Assembly: GCF_000341145.1 (NCBI RefSeq)
Contig: NZ_ANBE01000031.1
Location: 1 to 32,233, forward strand
Direction of reading: 5' to 3'
DNA: 32,233 bases
Source: Nocardiopsis xinjiangensis YIM 90004
GTDB taxonomy: Bacteria > Actinomycetota > Actinomycetes > Streptosporangiales > Streptosporangiaceae
In this document: in pieces, positions 7,111-14,497 of the stretch
Numbering within the stretch: position 1 is the stretch's first letter
Layout of the letters: every line of letters starts with the position of its first letter
Made by a program: the position numbers and the translations under genes
Notes under the pieces: generated by a model
The model's input: the letters and a program-made list of their open reading frames with translations, nothing else
Database searches by the model: none
What the model was told of the DNA's origin: nothing

Positions 7111-8109
7111 ATGCCCGATTCGAACCGCGGCGTCCTCCTGGGTGCGAGCGCCTTCCTGTTCTGGGGTTTCGCCGCCCTGTACTGGCCCCTTCTCTCCGCG
7201 TCGGACCCCTCCGAGGTGCTCGCCCACCGCATGGTGTGGGCGCTGTTGGCGATGTGTGTGATCCTGCTGGTCACACGCCGCGGCTGGGGCTGGGTGATCC
7301 CGGTCCTGCGCGATCCGCGCCGTCTGCTTCCGGTGGCCGTCGCCGCGGTGGTGATCTCCCTGAACTGGTGGGGGTTCATCTACTCGGTCTCGATCAACGA
7401 GACGCTCCAGGCCTCTCTCGCCTACTTCATCAACCCGCTGATGTCGGTGCTGCTCGGCATGGTCTTCTTCTCCGAGCGGCTGCGCCCGCTGCAGTGGGTG
7501 GCGGTGGCGCTGGGCACGTTCGCGGTCGTGGTGATGACGATCGCCTACGGCGCGACACCGTGGTTGTCGCTGCTCATGGCCGCCTCGTTCGCCACGTACG
7601 GCGCGGTGAAGAAGTACGTGGACCTGGACGGCACCCAGAGCCTGACCGTCGAGACCCTGGTGATGTTCCTGCCTGCGCTCGGGTTCGTCGTGTACCTGGA
7701 GGCCTCCGGGGCCGGCACGGCGTTCTCCGTATCGGCCGGGCACACGGCGTTATTGATCGGCGGCGGGTTCGTGACGGCCCTGCCCCTGCTGCTGTTCGGC
7801 ATGGCGACGCGGCTGATTCCCCTGAGCGTGGTGGGGATGCTGCAGTACATCGCTCCGACGCTGATCTTCCTCATCGGGTGGCTGATCCAGGGCGAGGAGA
7901 TGCCCGCGAGCCGGTGGGCCGGGTTCGTCCTGGTGTGGCTGGCGCTCTGCGTGTTCGTGTCCGACCAGTTCAGGGATCGACGCAAGGCCCGGTCCACGAG
8001 GACGGCGGTCGGTCTCCGTGGCGGCAGGGGCCCCGCGCAGGGTCGGACCGAGCGGCCGGCGAGGGAGGGCGAGCAGCCGGAACGGCACGACTACCCGTCC
8101 GAGGAGTGA
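7111..8109 (+). CDS. rarD: RarD/EamA-type drug-metabolite superfamily transporter
   Basis: The product has 332 residues and ten predicted membrane helices arranged as two EamA repeats. RarD-type features include the N-terminal GVLLGASAFLFWGFAALYWP, the EVLAHRMVW segment, the LNWWGFIYSVSIN motif with ASLAYFINPL, and PLLLFGMATRLIPLSVVGMLQYIAPT in the second half. These are hallmarks of the RarD branch, whose substrate is unknown in most bacteria (early work linked it to chloramphenicol sensitivity). The last 40 or so residues form a hydrophilic basic tail longer than in the E. coli protein. The ATG follows an AGGA-containing stretch. It is divergent to msrA and appears monocistronic. Confidence 0.93.
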   Translation: MPDSNRGVLLGASAFLFWGFAALYWPLLSASDPSEVLAHRMVWALLAMCVILLVTRRGWGWVIPVLRDPRRLLPVAVAAVVISLNWWGFIYSVSINETLQASLAYFINPLMSVLLGMVFFSERLRPLQWVAVALGTFAVVVMTIAYGATPWLSLLMAASFATYGAVKKYVDLDGTQSLTVETLVMFLPALGFVVYLEASGAGTAFSVSAGHTALLIGGGFVTALPLLLFGMATRLIPLSVVGMLQYIAPTLIFLIGWLIQGEEMPASRWAGFVLVWLALCVFVSDQFRDRRKARSTRTAVGLRGGRGPAQGRTERPAREGEQPERHDYPSEE

Positions 8110-8227
8110 CCGCCACGGCTACCCGGGTTCCGGCAACCCGAAACTACAGCAGGTGACACTGTGCTAACGTGCAGTCGCATGCGCGGGACGTCCGCGCAGA
8201 CCGTACTGCTCCCCGGAGGGTCCTTCC

Positions 8228-9166
8228 ATGCCCGACGCCGGCCGCACGGCCCACGCCCCTCGCGTGGCCACCGCCGTGCGCCCGGCCGTGGCGGCCCTCC
8301 TGCTCCCTCTGCTGGCCGCCGTCTTCCTCGCCGCGCTGTGGCTCCTGGGGGGCAGCCCCGCCCACGCGCTCGACCTGAACGGGGGCGTGGACGGCTCCGA
8401 GGCCGGCGCCCCCGGGCCGGGCCCCGGAACCGGCCCGGCAGACGAACCGGCACCGGCCACCGAACCGGCCGAGGAGACCACCGGGGACCGGACCGCCGGC
8501 ACCTCCCTGGACACGCTCGTCACCGGCGAGGTCACCGCGCCCGTGACCGACACCCTCGGCTCCGTCCACCAGCGCCTCGGTGACCCCGCGTCCGGGCCCG
8601 ACGGCGGCGAGCTCTCCGAGGCCGGGCTCCCCGTCGCGGAGGTCGGCGAGGGCGCACGCCGCGTCGTCGAGGGTCTCGGCCGGGAGGACAGCGCCGGCCC
8701 CGGTTCCGGCCCCACCCCCGTGATCACCGGCGAGGACACCCCCGCGTCCGGCACCACGTCCGAGGACCACGCCGAGACCGCCGCCCCCTACCGGGACACC
8801 GACGACGACCGCGACGCCGAACGCGACCGCCGTGCGTCCGAGGACACCGCACCGGAAAGCCCAGGCGCAGCCCCCGGGACCACCGTCGACACCACACCGG
8901 TGTTCGCCACCGCCACCGACCGCAGCGCCGACGCGGCCCCGGAGACCGGCGCGGGCTCCGACAGGGGGGAACCGGGCCCCTCCCACCCGGCCTCCGCGCC
9001 GACCACCTCCGCCCAGAGCGCCGGCCCGGCCGCGCCCGCCGTCGCCGGGTTCCTGCCCTCCTCCTCCGTCACCGGGCCCGCCTCCGCCGCGGTCCGCCCG
9101 TGGTCGACCGCTCCGTACGGGGTGCCCGCCGACCCCGCCGACGCCCCCACGGTCTCCCCCGACTAG
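8228..9166 (+). CDS. Secreted or membrane-tethered low-complexity protein
   Basis: This 312-residue protein has a twin-Arg-free basic N-terminus, a strong hydrophobic segment (about 20-43) and a likely signal-peptidase site at Ala-His-Ala (44-46). The mature part is rich in Pro, Ala, Thr, Gly and acidic residues and looks disordered. A short more regular stretch (about 96-160, LDTLVTGEVTAPVTDTLGSV onwards) alternates hydrophobic and charged residues. The C-terminus is more ordered, with VAGFLPSSSVTG and a final PTVSPD. I recognise no enzyme domain. The ATG follows GGAGGG at a normal distance, and third-position GC is high throughout, so it is a real gene. The next gene is also secreted and of similar style, suggesting a cell-envelope role; that is inference. 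Confidence 0.75.
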   Translation: MPDAGRTAHAPRVATAVRPAVAALLLPLLAAVFLAALWLLGGSPAHALDLNGGVDGSEAGAPGPGPGTGPADEPAPATEPAEETTGDRTAGTSLDTLVTGEVTAPVTDTLGSVHQRLGDPASGPDGGELSEAGLPVAEVGEGARRVVEGLGREDSAGPGSGPTPVITGEDTPASGTTSEDHAETAAPYRDTDDDRDAERDRRASEDTAPESPGAAPGTTVDTTPVFATATDRSADAAPETGAGSDRGEPGPSHPASAPTTSAQSAGPAAPAVAGFLPSSSVTGPASAAVRPWSTAPYGVPADPADAPTVSPD

Positions 9167-9389
9167 ACGGTCCGACGCCGCAGCGCCCGCCCGCGAGGAC
9201 CGTTCCCAGTCCTTTTCCGCTCACCTGGGAGCTGACCTGAGTCCCGTGCCCGATGCTCACGGGGTTCACGTCAGCCGGTGGTCCAGTGCGCCTCCGATGC
9301 GCCGACCGGCTGCTGCCCCGGCCGCCCCTACACCGCGCGGCCGCCCCGAACACACCACGCACCACTGCTTGACCAGGGAAGGAAGACCC

Positions 9390-10481
9390 ATGTCGCAGTA
9401 CCGACGTTTCACCGCGAGGACGGCCCTGCTCACCGCGGGCACGGCCGGTTTCGTCGCCCTCGGTTCCGGGTTCGCCGGCGCCGACACCCTCGAATCCGTC
9501 ACCGAGGAGATCGCTCCCATGGCGGAGCGTGCCCTGATGGAGAACGTCGCGCCCACCGTCAACAGCCTCGTCCCCCAGGGCACGGGCAGCGCCGCCGGTG
9601 GCGCGCTCGACGAGCTGCAGCAGACCGCGAACGACCCCGACAAGCCCGCCCCGGACCTGGGTGAGACCCTGCCGAAGAGCGAGGAGCGCATCGTCACCCC
9701 GGTGGGTGATGCGCCCAACCCGGTCCCCGTGGCCACCGACACGCTCGCCGAGGGCCAGGAGATGACCGGTCTGGACGGCGATCCCTACGACACCGCGGGC
9801 CACCGGGCCGGGGAGGTCGTGGAGGAGACCGCGCACGGGGCCGGGGACCGCTTCGAGGAGAGCGCTCACAGCGCGGGAGGGGGTCTGGAGGAGACCGTGA
9901 CCACGGTGGTCCCGCAGGCGGCCCACACCGTCGTGGGCGTGCGCGACCAGGTCCTCCCGCAGGTCTCGGACCTGGAGCGGGTCACGGCTCTGCCCTCGGA
10001 GACCACCGTGGGAATGGCCGGCGACGGGAACCGGGAGGAGCCGCCGACGGTTCCGCAGTCCTCCCAGGAGAGCCCGGGCGTGGTGGAGACGGCCACGTCG
10101 GCCGCCGACGGCCTCACCCCGGAGGGTGTGGAGACCTTCTCCCTCAGCGGTCCGGCCGCCGACACGGACGTGCGCCTGGCCGACGGCGAACTCGACCCGG
10201 CGCTGGAGGCGGTCGAGCCCGTCACCGGGCAGGTCGAGGAGAGCCTCCCGCAGTCCTCGGAGCTGGGTCTGCCACAGGTCGCCGAGGGTATGGACACCGG
10301 GACCGCCGAGGATCTGGTCAGCGGTCTGAGCCGGGGCACCGACCTCGTGCACGACATCGACCTCAGCGACCCCGTCAGCATCTCCGGCGGCACCGAGGCG
10401 CCCGAGACGCCCGAGGGCATGGTCGAGTACCCGACCGTCACCGACCTGCCCGGGTCCGACGCCCTGCCCGTCGTGAGCTGA
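9390..10481 (+). CDS. Secreted acidic repeat-like protein
   Basis: The product is 363 residues. A basic start (SQYRRFTART), a hydrophobic stretch to residue 26 and an Ala-Gly-Ala site near 31 make a clear signal peptide. The mature part is acidic, nearly free of Cys and aromatic residues, and contains loosely repeated blocks such as VVEETAHGAG, RFEESAHSAG and GLEETVTTV (about residues 145-175), then further Glu-Ser-Pro-rich blocks of the form QVEESLPQSSELGLPQV. I recognise no family or catalytic motif. The frame stays open upstream, but that part overlaps the previous gene and reads as shadow; the ATG at 9390 has GGAAGGA 5-10 nt before it. A 14-bp hairpin follows the stop. A structural or surface role is likely but unproven. 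Confidence 0.8.
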   Translation: MSQYRRFTARTALLTAGTAGFVALGSGFAGADTLESVTEEIAPMAERALMENVAPTVNSLVPQGTGSAAGGALDELQQTANDPDKPAPDLGETLPKSEERIVTPVGDAPNPVPVATDTLAEGQEMTGLDGDPYDTAGHRAGEVVEETAHGAGDRFEESAHSAGGGLEETVTTVVPQAAHTVVGVRDQVLPQVSDLERVTALPSETTVGMAGDGNREEPPTVPQSSQESPGVVETATSAADGLTPEGVETFSLSGPAADTDVRLADGELDPALEAVEPVTGQVEESLPQSSELGLPQVAEGMDTGTAEDLVSGLSRGTDLVHDIDLSDPVSISGGTEAPETPEGMVEYPTVTDLPGSDALPVVS

Positions 10482-10509
10482 GGCCTCGCACGGACGGCCG
10501 CACAGGCAC

Positions 10510-10541
10510 GCGGCGCCGCCCGGGGAACCGGGTGGCGCCGC
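10510..10541 (+). terminator. Terminator hairpin after the secreted acidic protein gene
   Basis: GCGGCGCCGCCCGG (10510-10523) pairs with CCGGGTGGCGCCGC (10528-10541), 14 bp with one G-U pair and a GGAA loop, 28 nt after the stop. No T-run follows. Confidence 0.75.
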
Positions 10542-10669
10542 ACCCGTGTACGGTTCGGGACTTTCGCCGCACAGAAGCAGGGACGAACAACGCCGTTCCC
10601 GAGCGTGAGTGACCTGAGTCATGATCGAATCAGGTCGAGGCACCCGCAGCGGAAGGCAGGAGGACCGGG

Positions 10670-10840
10670 ATGACCCCAGAACGCGAGGACATCGACCCGG
10701 ACGACGAACCACTGACCGAGGAGGAACAACGGCTGGACGAGATCCAGGCGCGCGGCCTCCGGGAACGGCAAGCGGACCAAGAGCGGGCCGGGCACCGGTT
10801 CGACCTGTTCGACGAGTCCGAGTGGGGTCCGAAGGGATAG
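10670..10840 (+). CDS. Small charged protein of unknown function (56 aa)
   Basis: The ATG at 10670 follows an AGGAGG ribosome site by five bases, the strongest such site on this part of the plus strand. The 56-residue product is highly charged: an acidic start (EREDIDPDDEP), then a helical Glu/Arg/Gln-rich middle and the ending HRFDLFDESEWGPKG. Codon third positions are almost all G or C. There is no signal peptide, membrane segment or Cys. I recognise no family. It is followed by another small charged protein gene at 11080. Confidence 0.65.
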   Translation: MTPEREDIDPDDEPLTEEEQRLDEIQARGLRERQADQERAGHRFDLFDESEWGPKG

Positions 10841-11079
10841 GGCACACGCCCGAGGGCCGAAGGGGCGGAAGACCATACCCGCACCTGCGGCACACGGCCG
10901 GTCGCGTGGAGGCGGTGGTGTACCACCCGGAGCGCGTCCGCGTCCGGCCGATTCCGAGGACCTCCTGACAGAAGGTCCGGCCCGCTCTACTCTGGAGATC
11001 TCTGCCTCCGGGCAGCCGAGGGAGCCGGACAGAGTACAGCTGCCCCGCCCACCGCGGGGCCGCCACTGGTGACGGAAGA

Positions 11080-11319
11080 GTGGTGACGACCATGAAGGAA
11101 TCGTCCGACGAGGAGACCGGTCTGAAGAACGACCGCGACCACGAGACCGCCCTGGAACAGCACTCGGCCTCCGATCCGGATGCCCCCCTCACCCCGGCCG
11201 AACGCCGCATGGAGGAACGGATCGGAAAGTGGCTGGAGCGGGGACGCGCACGTGAGGCGCGGGCCAGGGCCGCCGGACTGAGCCGTGAAGCCGCTCAGGA
11301 GTCCTGGACCTGGCGTTGA
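11080..11319 (+). CDS. Small charged protein of unknown function (79 aa)
   Basis: The protein is predicted to be soluble and helical. An acidic N-terminal half (SSDEETGLKNDRDHETALEQ) is followed by LTPAERRMEERIGKWLERG and an Arg/Ala-rich helix, ending in AAQESWTW and Arg. The reading starts at GTG 11080; an ATG at 11092 (75 residues) is equally possible, and the GGAAGAG and GGTGACG stretches could serve either. There is no signal peptide or known motif. The charge pattern, basic helix after acidic region, could suit protein or nucleic acid binding, but nothing proves it. A hairpin at 11362-11382 follows. Confidence 0.6.
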   Translation: MVTTMKESSDEETGLKNDRDHETALEQHSASDPDAPLTPAERRMEERIGKWLERGRAREARARAAGLSREAAQESWTWR

Positions 11320-11361
11320 TCCCACCGCCGGCACAGCTCTCGGGCTGAACCCCCGCAGCAC

Positions 11362-11382
11362 CCACCGGGCCCCTCCCGGTGG
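11362..11382 (+). terminator. Hairpin after the 79-aa protein gene
   Basis: CCACCGGG (11362-11369) pairs perfectly with CCCGGTGG (11375-11382) around a 5-nt loop, 42 nt past the stop. No T-run follows. Confidence 0.5.
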
Positions 11383-11537
11383 AAGCCTCCGGACGCCGGG
11401 CGTGGACCACGCCCCACCCCGGCTGCTCCACCCGGCCGGCCCTGCGGCCCCCGGGCCGCTCCGCCTGCCACCACCACAGCGGCCCCGACGAGCCGTGAGT
11501 CGCGAGAGAACCGCCGGACCGTCGAGCATCCCGCCCT

Positions 11538-11556
11538 CCGGGGCGCTCCGCCCCGG
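11538..11556 (-). terminator. Hairpin after polyprenyl synthase
   Basis: CCGGGGCG (11538-11545) pairs perfectly with CGCCCCGG (11549-11556) with a 3-nt loop. It is about 125 nt past the synthase stop and has no T-run, so its role as terminator is plausible only. Confidence 0.45.
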
Positions 11557-11682
11557 ACCCCGTTCCCGTCCCGGACCGCACGCAGCTTCGCCCGGCGCGC
11601 CTCGATATCCGCGACGACCGGCTCGGCGACCTCCGCCGCCGGCGCGTCCGCCTCACACGCCGCTCGCGCGGGGACCGGGGTG

Positions 11683-12687
11683 TCAGCCGGTACGCTCGAC
11701 CACGTAGTCGCAGAGCGCTTCGAAGGCCGCGCGGGGGCGTCCCTCGGGCAGGGTCGCGAGCTCGGCGCGGGCCTTGCCGGCCCACCAGCGCAGGGTCGCG
11801 TCGGCCTCGTCCATGGCCGGGTGCGGACGCAGCAGCGCCAGGGCCTCCTCGGCCTCGTCCTCGTCGAGCGGGCGGCCCAGCAGGGAGCGCAGACGTTCGT
11901 CGGCGGGGTCGGTCGAGCGCAGGGCGTAGAACATCGGGAGGGTGAGCACACCCTCGCGCAGATCGGTGCCGGGGATCTTGCCGGAGTCGTCGGGGTTGCC
12001 GGCCACGTCCAGGATGTCGTCGGCCAGTTGGAAGGCCATACCGAGGGCGTCGCTGGCGCGGGTCAGGGTCCCGGTGGTCTCCGGGTCGACCTTGCCGAAC
12101 ATCCCGCCGAACTCGGCGGAGGAGGCGATCAGCGACGCCGTCTTGTCACTGATGACCTGCAGGTAGTGGTCGAGCGGGTCGGCGTCCTCCATCGGCCCGG
12201 AGGTCTCGCGCACCTGCCCCTTGACCAGGCGGGCGAAGGTCTCGGCCTGCAACCGGACGGCCTCGGTGCCCAGGTCGGCGAGCATCCTCGAGGCCTGTGC
12301 GAACACGTAGTCGCCGGTGAGGATGGCGACACTGTTGCCCCAGCGCATGTTGGCGCTGGGAAGCCCCCTGCGGACCTCCGCCTCGTCCATGACGTCGTCG
12401 TGGTAGAGCGTCGCCACGTGGGTGAGCTCGACGACCGCGGCGGCGGAGATGAGGTCGGGGGTGCTGGGGTCGCCGAAGTGGGAGGCCAGCAGCACCAGCA
12501 TCGCCCGGAAACGCTTGCCGCCCGCCTGCAGCAGGTGCGAGGCCGACTCGGTCAACAGCGGATCGGTCGAACTCACCGAGTCCCGGAGCATCTCCTCGAC
12601 CTTGTCGAGGTCGTCCTGCACCTCACGGGCGAGGGACAAGTCGACTCTCGGCAGAGCGAGAAACCCGCTCGGGACAGCACCGCTCAC
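11683..12687 (-). CDS. Long-chain polyprenyl diphosphate synthase
   Basis: This 334-residue all-helical cytosolic enzyme joins isopentenyl diphosphate units to an allylic primer in the trans configuration. It has both Asp-rich motifs: DDVMD at 97-101 and DDILD at 223-227, with GGKRFR at 57-61 and the KT of the substrate site near 182. Residues four and five before the first motif are small (Thr93, Ala92), which in this family leaves the pocket open for long products. Since menaquinone genes and complex I lie directly upstream, I infer that it makes the menaquinone side chain; carotenoid or other uses are less likely. The start is GTG with GGAG seven bases before it. It lies 151 nt beyond nuoN, with a hairpin between, so it may have its own promoter. 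Confidence 0.93.
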   Translation of the reverse strand: MSGAVPSGFLALPRVDLSLAREVQDDLDKVEEMLRDSVSSTDPLLTESASHLLQAGGKRFRAMLVLLASHFGDPSTPDLISAAAVVELTHVATLYHDDVMDEAEVRRGLPSANMRWGNSVAILTGDYVFAQASRMLADLGTEAVRLQAETFARLVKGQVRETSGPMEDADPLDHYLQVISDKTASLIASSAEFGGMFGKVDPETTGTLTRASDALGMAFQLADDILDVAGNPDDSGKIPGTDLREGVLTLPMFYALRSTDPADERLRSLLGRPLDEDEAEEALALLRPHPAMDEADATLRWWAGKARAELATLPEGRPRAAFEALCDYVVERTG

Positions 12688-12785
12688 CGTAAAGCTCCAC
12701 CTGTTGAACGGGCACGTACACGGCTCCGGAGGGGAAGGCCGCGACCGTGCTCAGCACATGAACATGATCCGACTTGCCACGGTAT

Positions 12786-12825
12786 CCGACCCGGAATGGT
12801 GAACCAAAGCCACCACCCGGGTCGG
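12786..12825 (-). terminator. Terminator hairpin at the end of the nuo operon
   Basis: CCGACCCGG (12786-12794) pairs with CCGGGTCGG (12817-12825). Inside it TGGTG pairs with CACCA, giving a long bulged stem with a small loop. It begins 13 nt after the nuoN stop codon on the minus strand; no T-run follows. It may be partial, letting some transcripts reach the synthase gene. Confidence 0.6.
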
Positions 12826-12838
12826 GACCTGTGGGCGG

Positions 12839-14497
12839 TCAGGGGGACGTGCGCTCCAGTGATGCCTCGTCCACCATGACCGCGGCCGGTTCGGGGCCCG
12901 CCTCGTCCGACGGCAGGAGGGTGTCGAGGACAGGACCCGGGAACACGCCGAGCGTCAGGGTCGCGGCCACACCCACGGTGATGACACCGCCGGTGAGCAT
13001 GCCCGCGGGCACGACGGTGGGGCCCTCCTCCTCCGGATCCCGGAAGAACATCACAACGATGATCCGGATGTAGAAGAACGCGGTCACCGCACTGCTGAGC
13101 ACGCCCACGACCACCAGCGGGGTGGCACCGGCCGCCACGGCGGCCTCGAACACCGCGAACTTGCCGATGAAACCGCTGGTGAGCGGGATACCGGTGAAGG
13201 CCAGCAGGAACAGCGACAGCGCACCGGCCAGGCCGGGGTGGCGCCGTCCGAGCCCGGACCACCGCTCGATGTCGCCGAGTTCCTGGCCGCCGTCCCGGGT
13301 ACGCACCAGCGTCAGGATCGCGAACGCGCCCAGGGTCGTGAACCCGTAGGCGGCCAGGTAGAACATGGCTCCGGCGAGCCCGTCGGTGCTGGCGGCGACC
13401 ACGGCGGTGAGGATGAACCCGGCGTGCACCACCGAGGAGTAGGCCAGCAGGCGCTTGACGTCGCGCTGGGTGATGGCCACGATCGCGGCGACCACCATGG
13501 TGAGCACGGCGATCGTCCACAGCATGGGCTCCCACAGTTCCAAGGAGCCGCCGAAGGGCACGAAGAAGACCCGCAGCAGGGCGCCGAAGGCGGCCACCAG
13601 GGTGCAGGAGGCCATGAGCGCAGTGATGGGTGTGGGCGCACCCTGGTAGACGTCGGGCTTCCAATTGTGGAAGGGCACCGCACCGACCTTGAACAGCAGG
13701 CCGATGGCGACGAGCCCGATCCCCATGAGCATCAGGGGGTCGCCGTCGCCTCCGTCGAAGATCGGGGCTCCGCCGTTCTCCACGGCCGCGCGCACCTCCG
13801 CGAAGTTCACACTGCCCGCGTACCCGTAGACCAGGGCGATCCCGAAGAGGAAGAACGCCGAGGAGAACGCTCCGAGCAGGAAGTACTTCACCGCTGCCTC
13901 CTGTGAGAAGAGGCGACGGCGGCGCGCCAGCCCGCACAGCAGGTACAGCGGCAGGCTCATCACCTCGAGGGCGATGAACATGGTGAGGAAGTCGTTCGCG
14001 GCCGGGAACATGAACATCCCCAGCACCGCGAACAGCACCAGCGGGTAGACCTCGGTGTGCTGGGAGCCCGCCATGATGTGGGCGCGCTCCTGTTCACTGC
14101 CGGGCACGGTGGCGGCCTGGGCGGCGAAGGCGTCCCGTCCGTCTCGGCGCTCGGTGATGAGCACGAGGCTGATGAGCGCCAGCACCGCGATGGTGCCCTG
14201 GAAGAACAGGACGACGCGGTCCACGGCCAGTACCCCGGCGACGAGGGTGGCGCCCTCCTCCGGCAGGGTCCCGGCCTGCAGGACGAACAGCAAGAAGGCG
14301 GCCAGCAGGGCCAGGAACGCGACGGCGACCTGCAGGCCGCGGCGCCGTGCGGCGGGCACGAAGGCTTCGAAGAGCACGGCGAGCACGCCGGCGCCGAACA
14401 CGACCAGGAACGGGGCGAGCAGCCACCAGTCCAGGGTCGGCACCTCTGATGTGATGACGGGTCCGGAGAAACCCTCGTCGGTGTTGAGGGGGATCAC
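12839..14497 (-). CDS. nuoN: NADH-quinone oxidoreductase subunit N
   Basis: This 552-residue antiporter-like membrane subunit of complex I belongs to the proton-pumping arm and has 14 predicted helices. Recognisable conserved parts are EVMSLPLYLLCGLAR, KYFLLGAFSSAFFLFGIALVYG, the KVGAVPFHNWKPDVYQGAPTP block with the key Lys and Pro of the broken helix, and LLAYSSVVHAGF. It is the last gene of the operon; its GTG start overlaps the nuoM stop by 4 nt. The hydrophilic insert near residues 75-150 (between the early helices, with ERRDGRDAFAAQ) is longer than in E. coli but common in actinomycetes. A hairpin follows the stop. Confidence 0.97.
   Translation of the reverse strand: MIPLNTDEGFSGPVITSEVPTLDWWLLAPFLVVFGAGVLAVLFEAFVPAARRRGLQVAVAFLALLAAFLLFVLQAGTLPEEGATLVAGVLAVDRVVLFFQGTIAVLALISLVLITERRDGRDAFAAQAATVPGSEQERAHIMAGSQHTEVYPLVLFAVLGMFMFPAANDFLTMFIALEVMSLPLYLLCGLARRRRLFSQEAAVKYFLLGAFSSAFFLFGIALVYGYAGSVNFAEVRAAVENGGAPIFDGGDGDPLMLMGIGLVAIGLLFKVGAVPFHNWKPDVYQGAPTPITALMASCTLVAAFGALLRVFFVPFGGSLELWEPMLWTIAVLTMVVAAIVAITQRDVKRLLAYSSVVHAGFILTAVVAASTDGLAGAMFYLAAYGFTTLGAFAILTLVRTRDGGQELGDIERWSGLGRRHPGLAGALSLFLLAFTGIPLTSGFIGKFAVFEAAVAAGATPLVVVGVLSSAVTAFFYIRIIVVMFFRDPEEEGPTVVPAGMLTGGVITVGVAATLTLGVFPGPVLDTLLPSDEAGPEPAAVMVDEASLERTSP

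Larger units (their letters stand above)
11320..11682. other. Intergenic region between convergent small gene and polyprenyl synthase
   Basis: I find no complete gene. It holds two hairpins, 11362-11382 and 11538-11556, that probably end the convergent transcripts. A coding-like minus-strand frame continues past the synthase stop from about 11690 down to about 11545 but has no start codon of its own. Confidence 0.5.

Noticed and set aside
9069..11210. Large minus-strand open frame opposite the secreted and small protein genes
   Set aside because: It covers three plus-strand genes with good ribosome sites and signal peptides, and its own product shows no domain.
8228..11319. Biosynthetic gene cluster or mobile island
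   Set aside because: No synthase, transposase, integrase, attachment repeat or shift in base composition is visible; the genes look like lineage-specific chromosomal genes.
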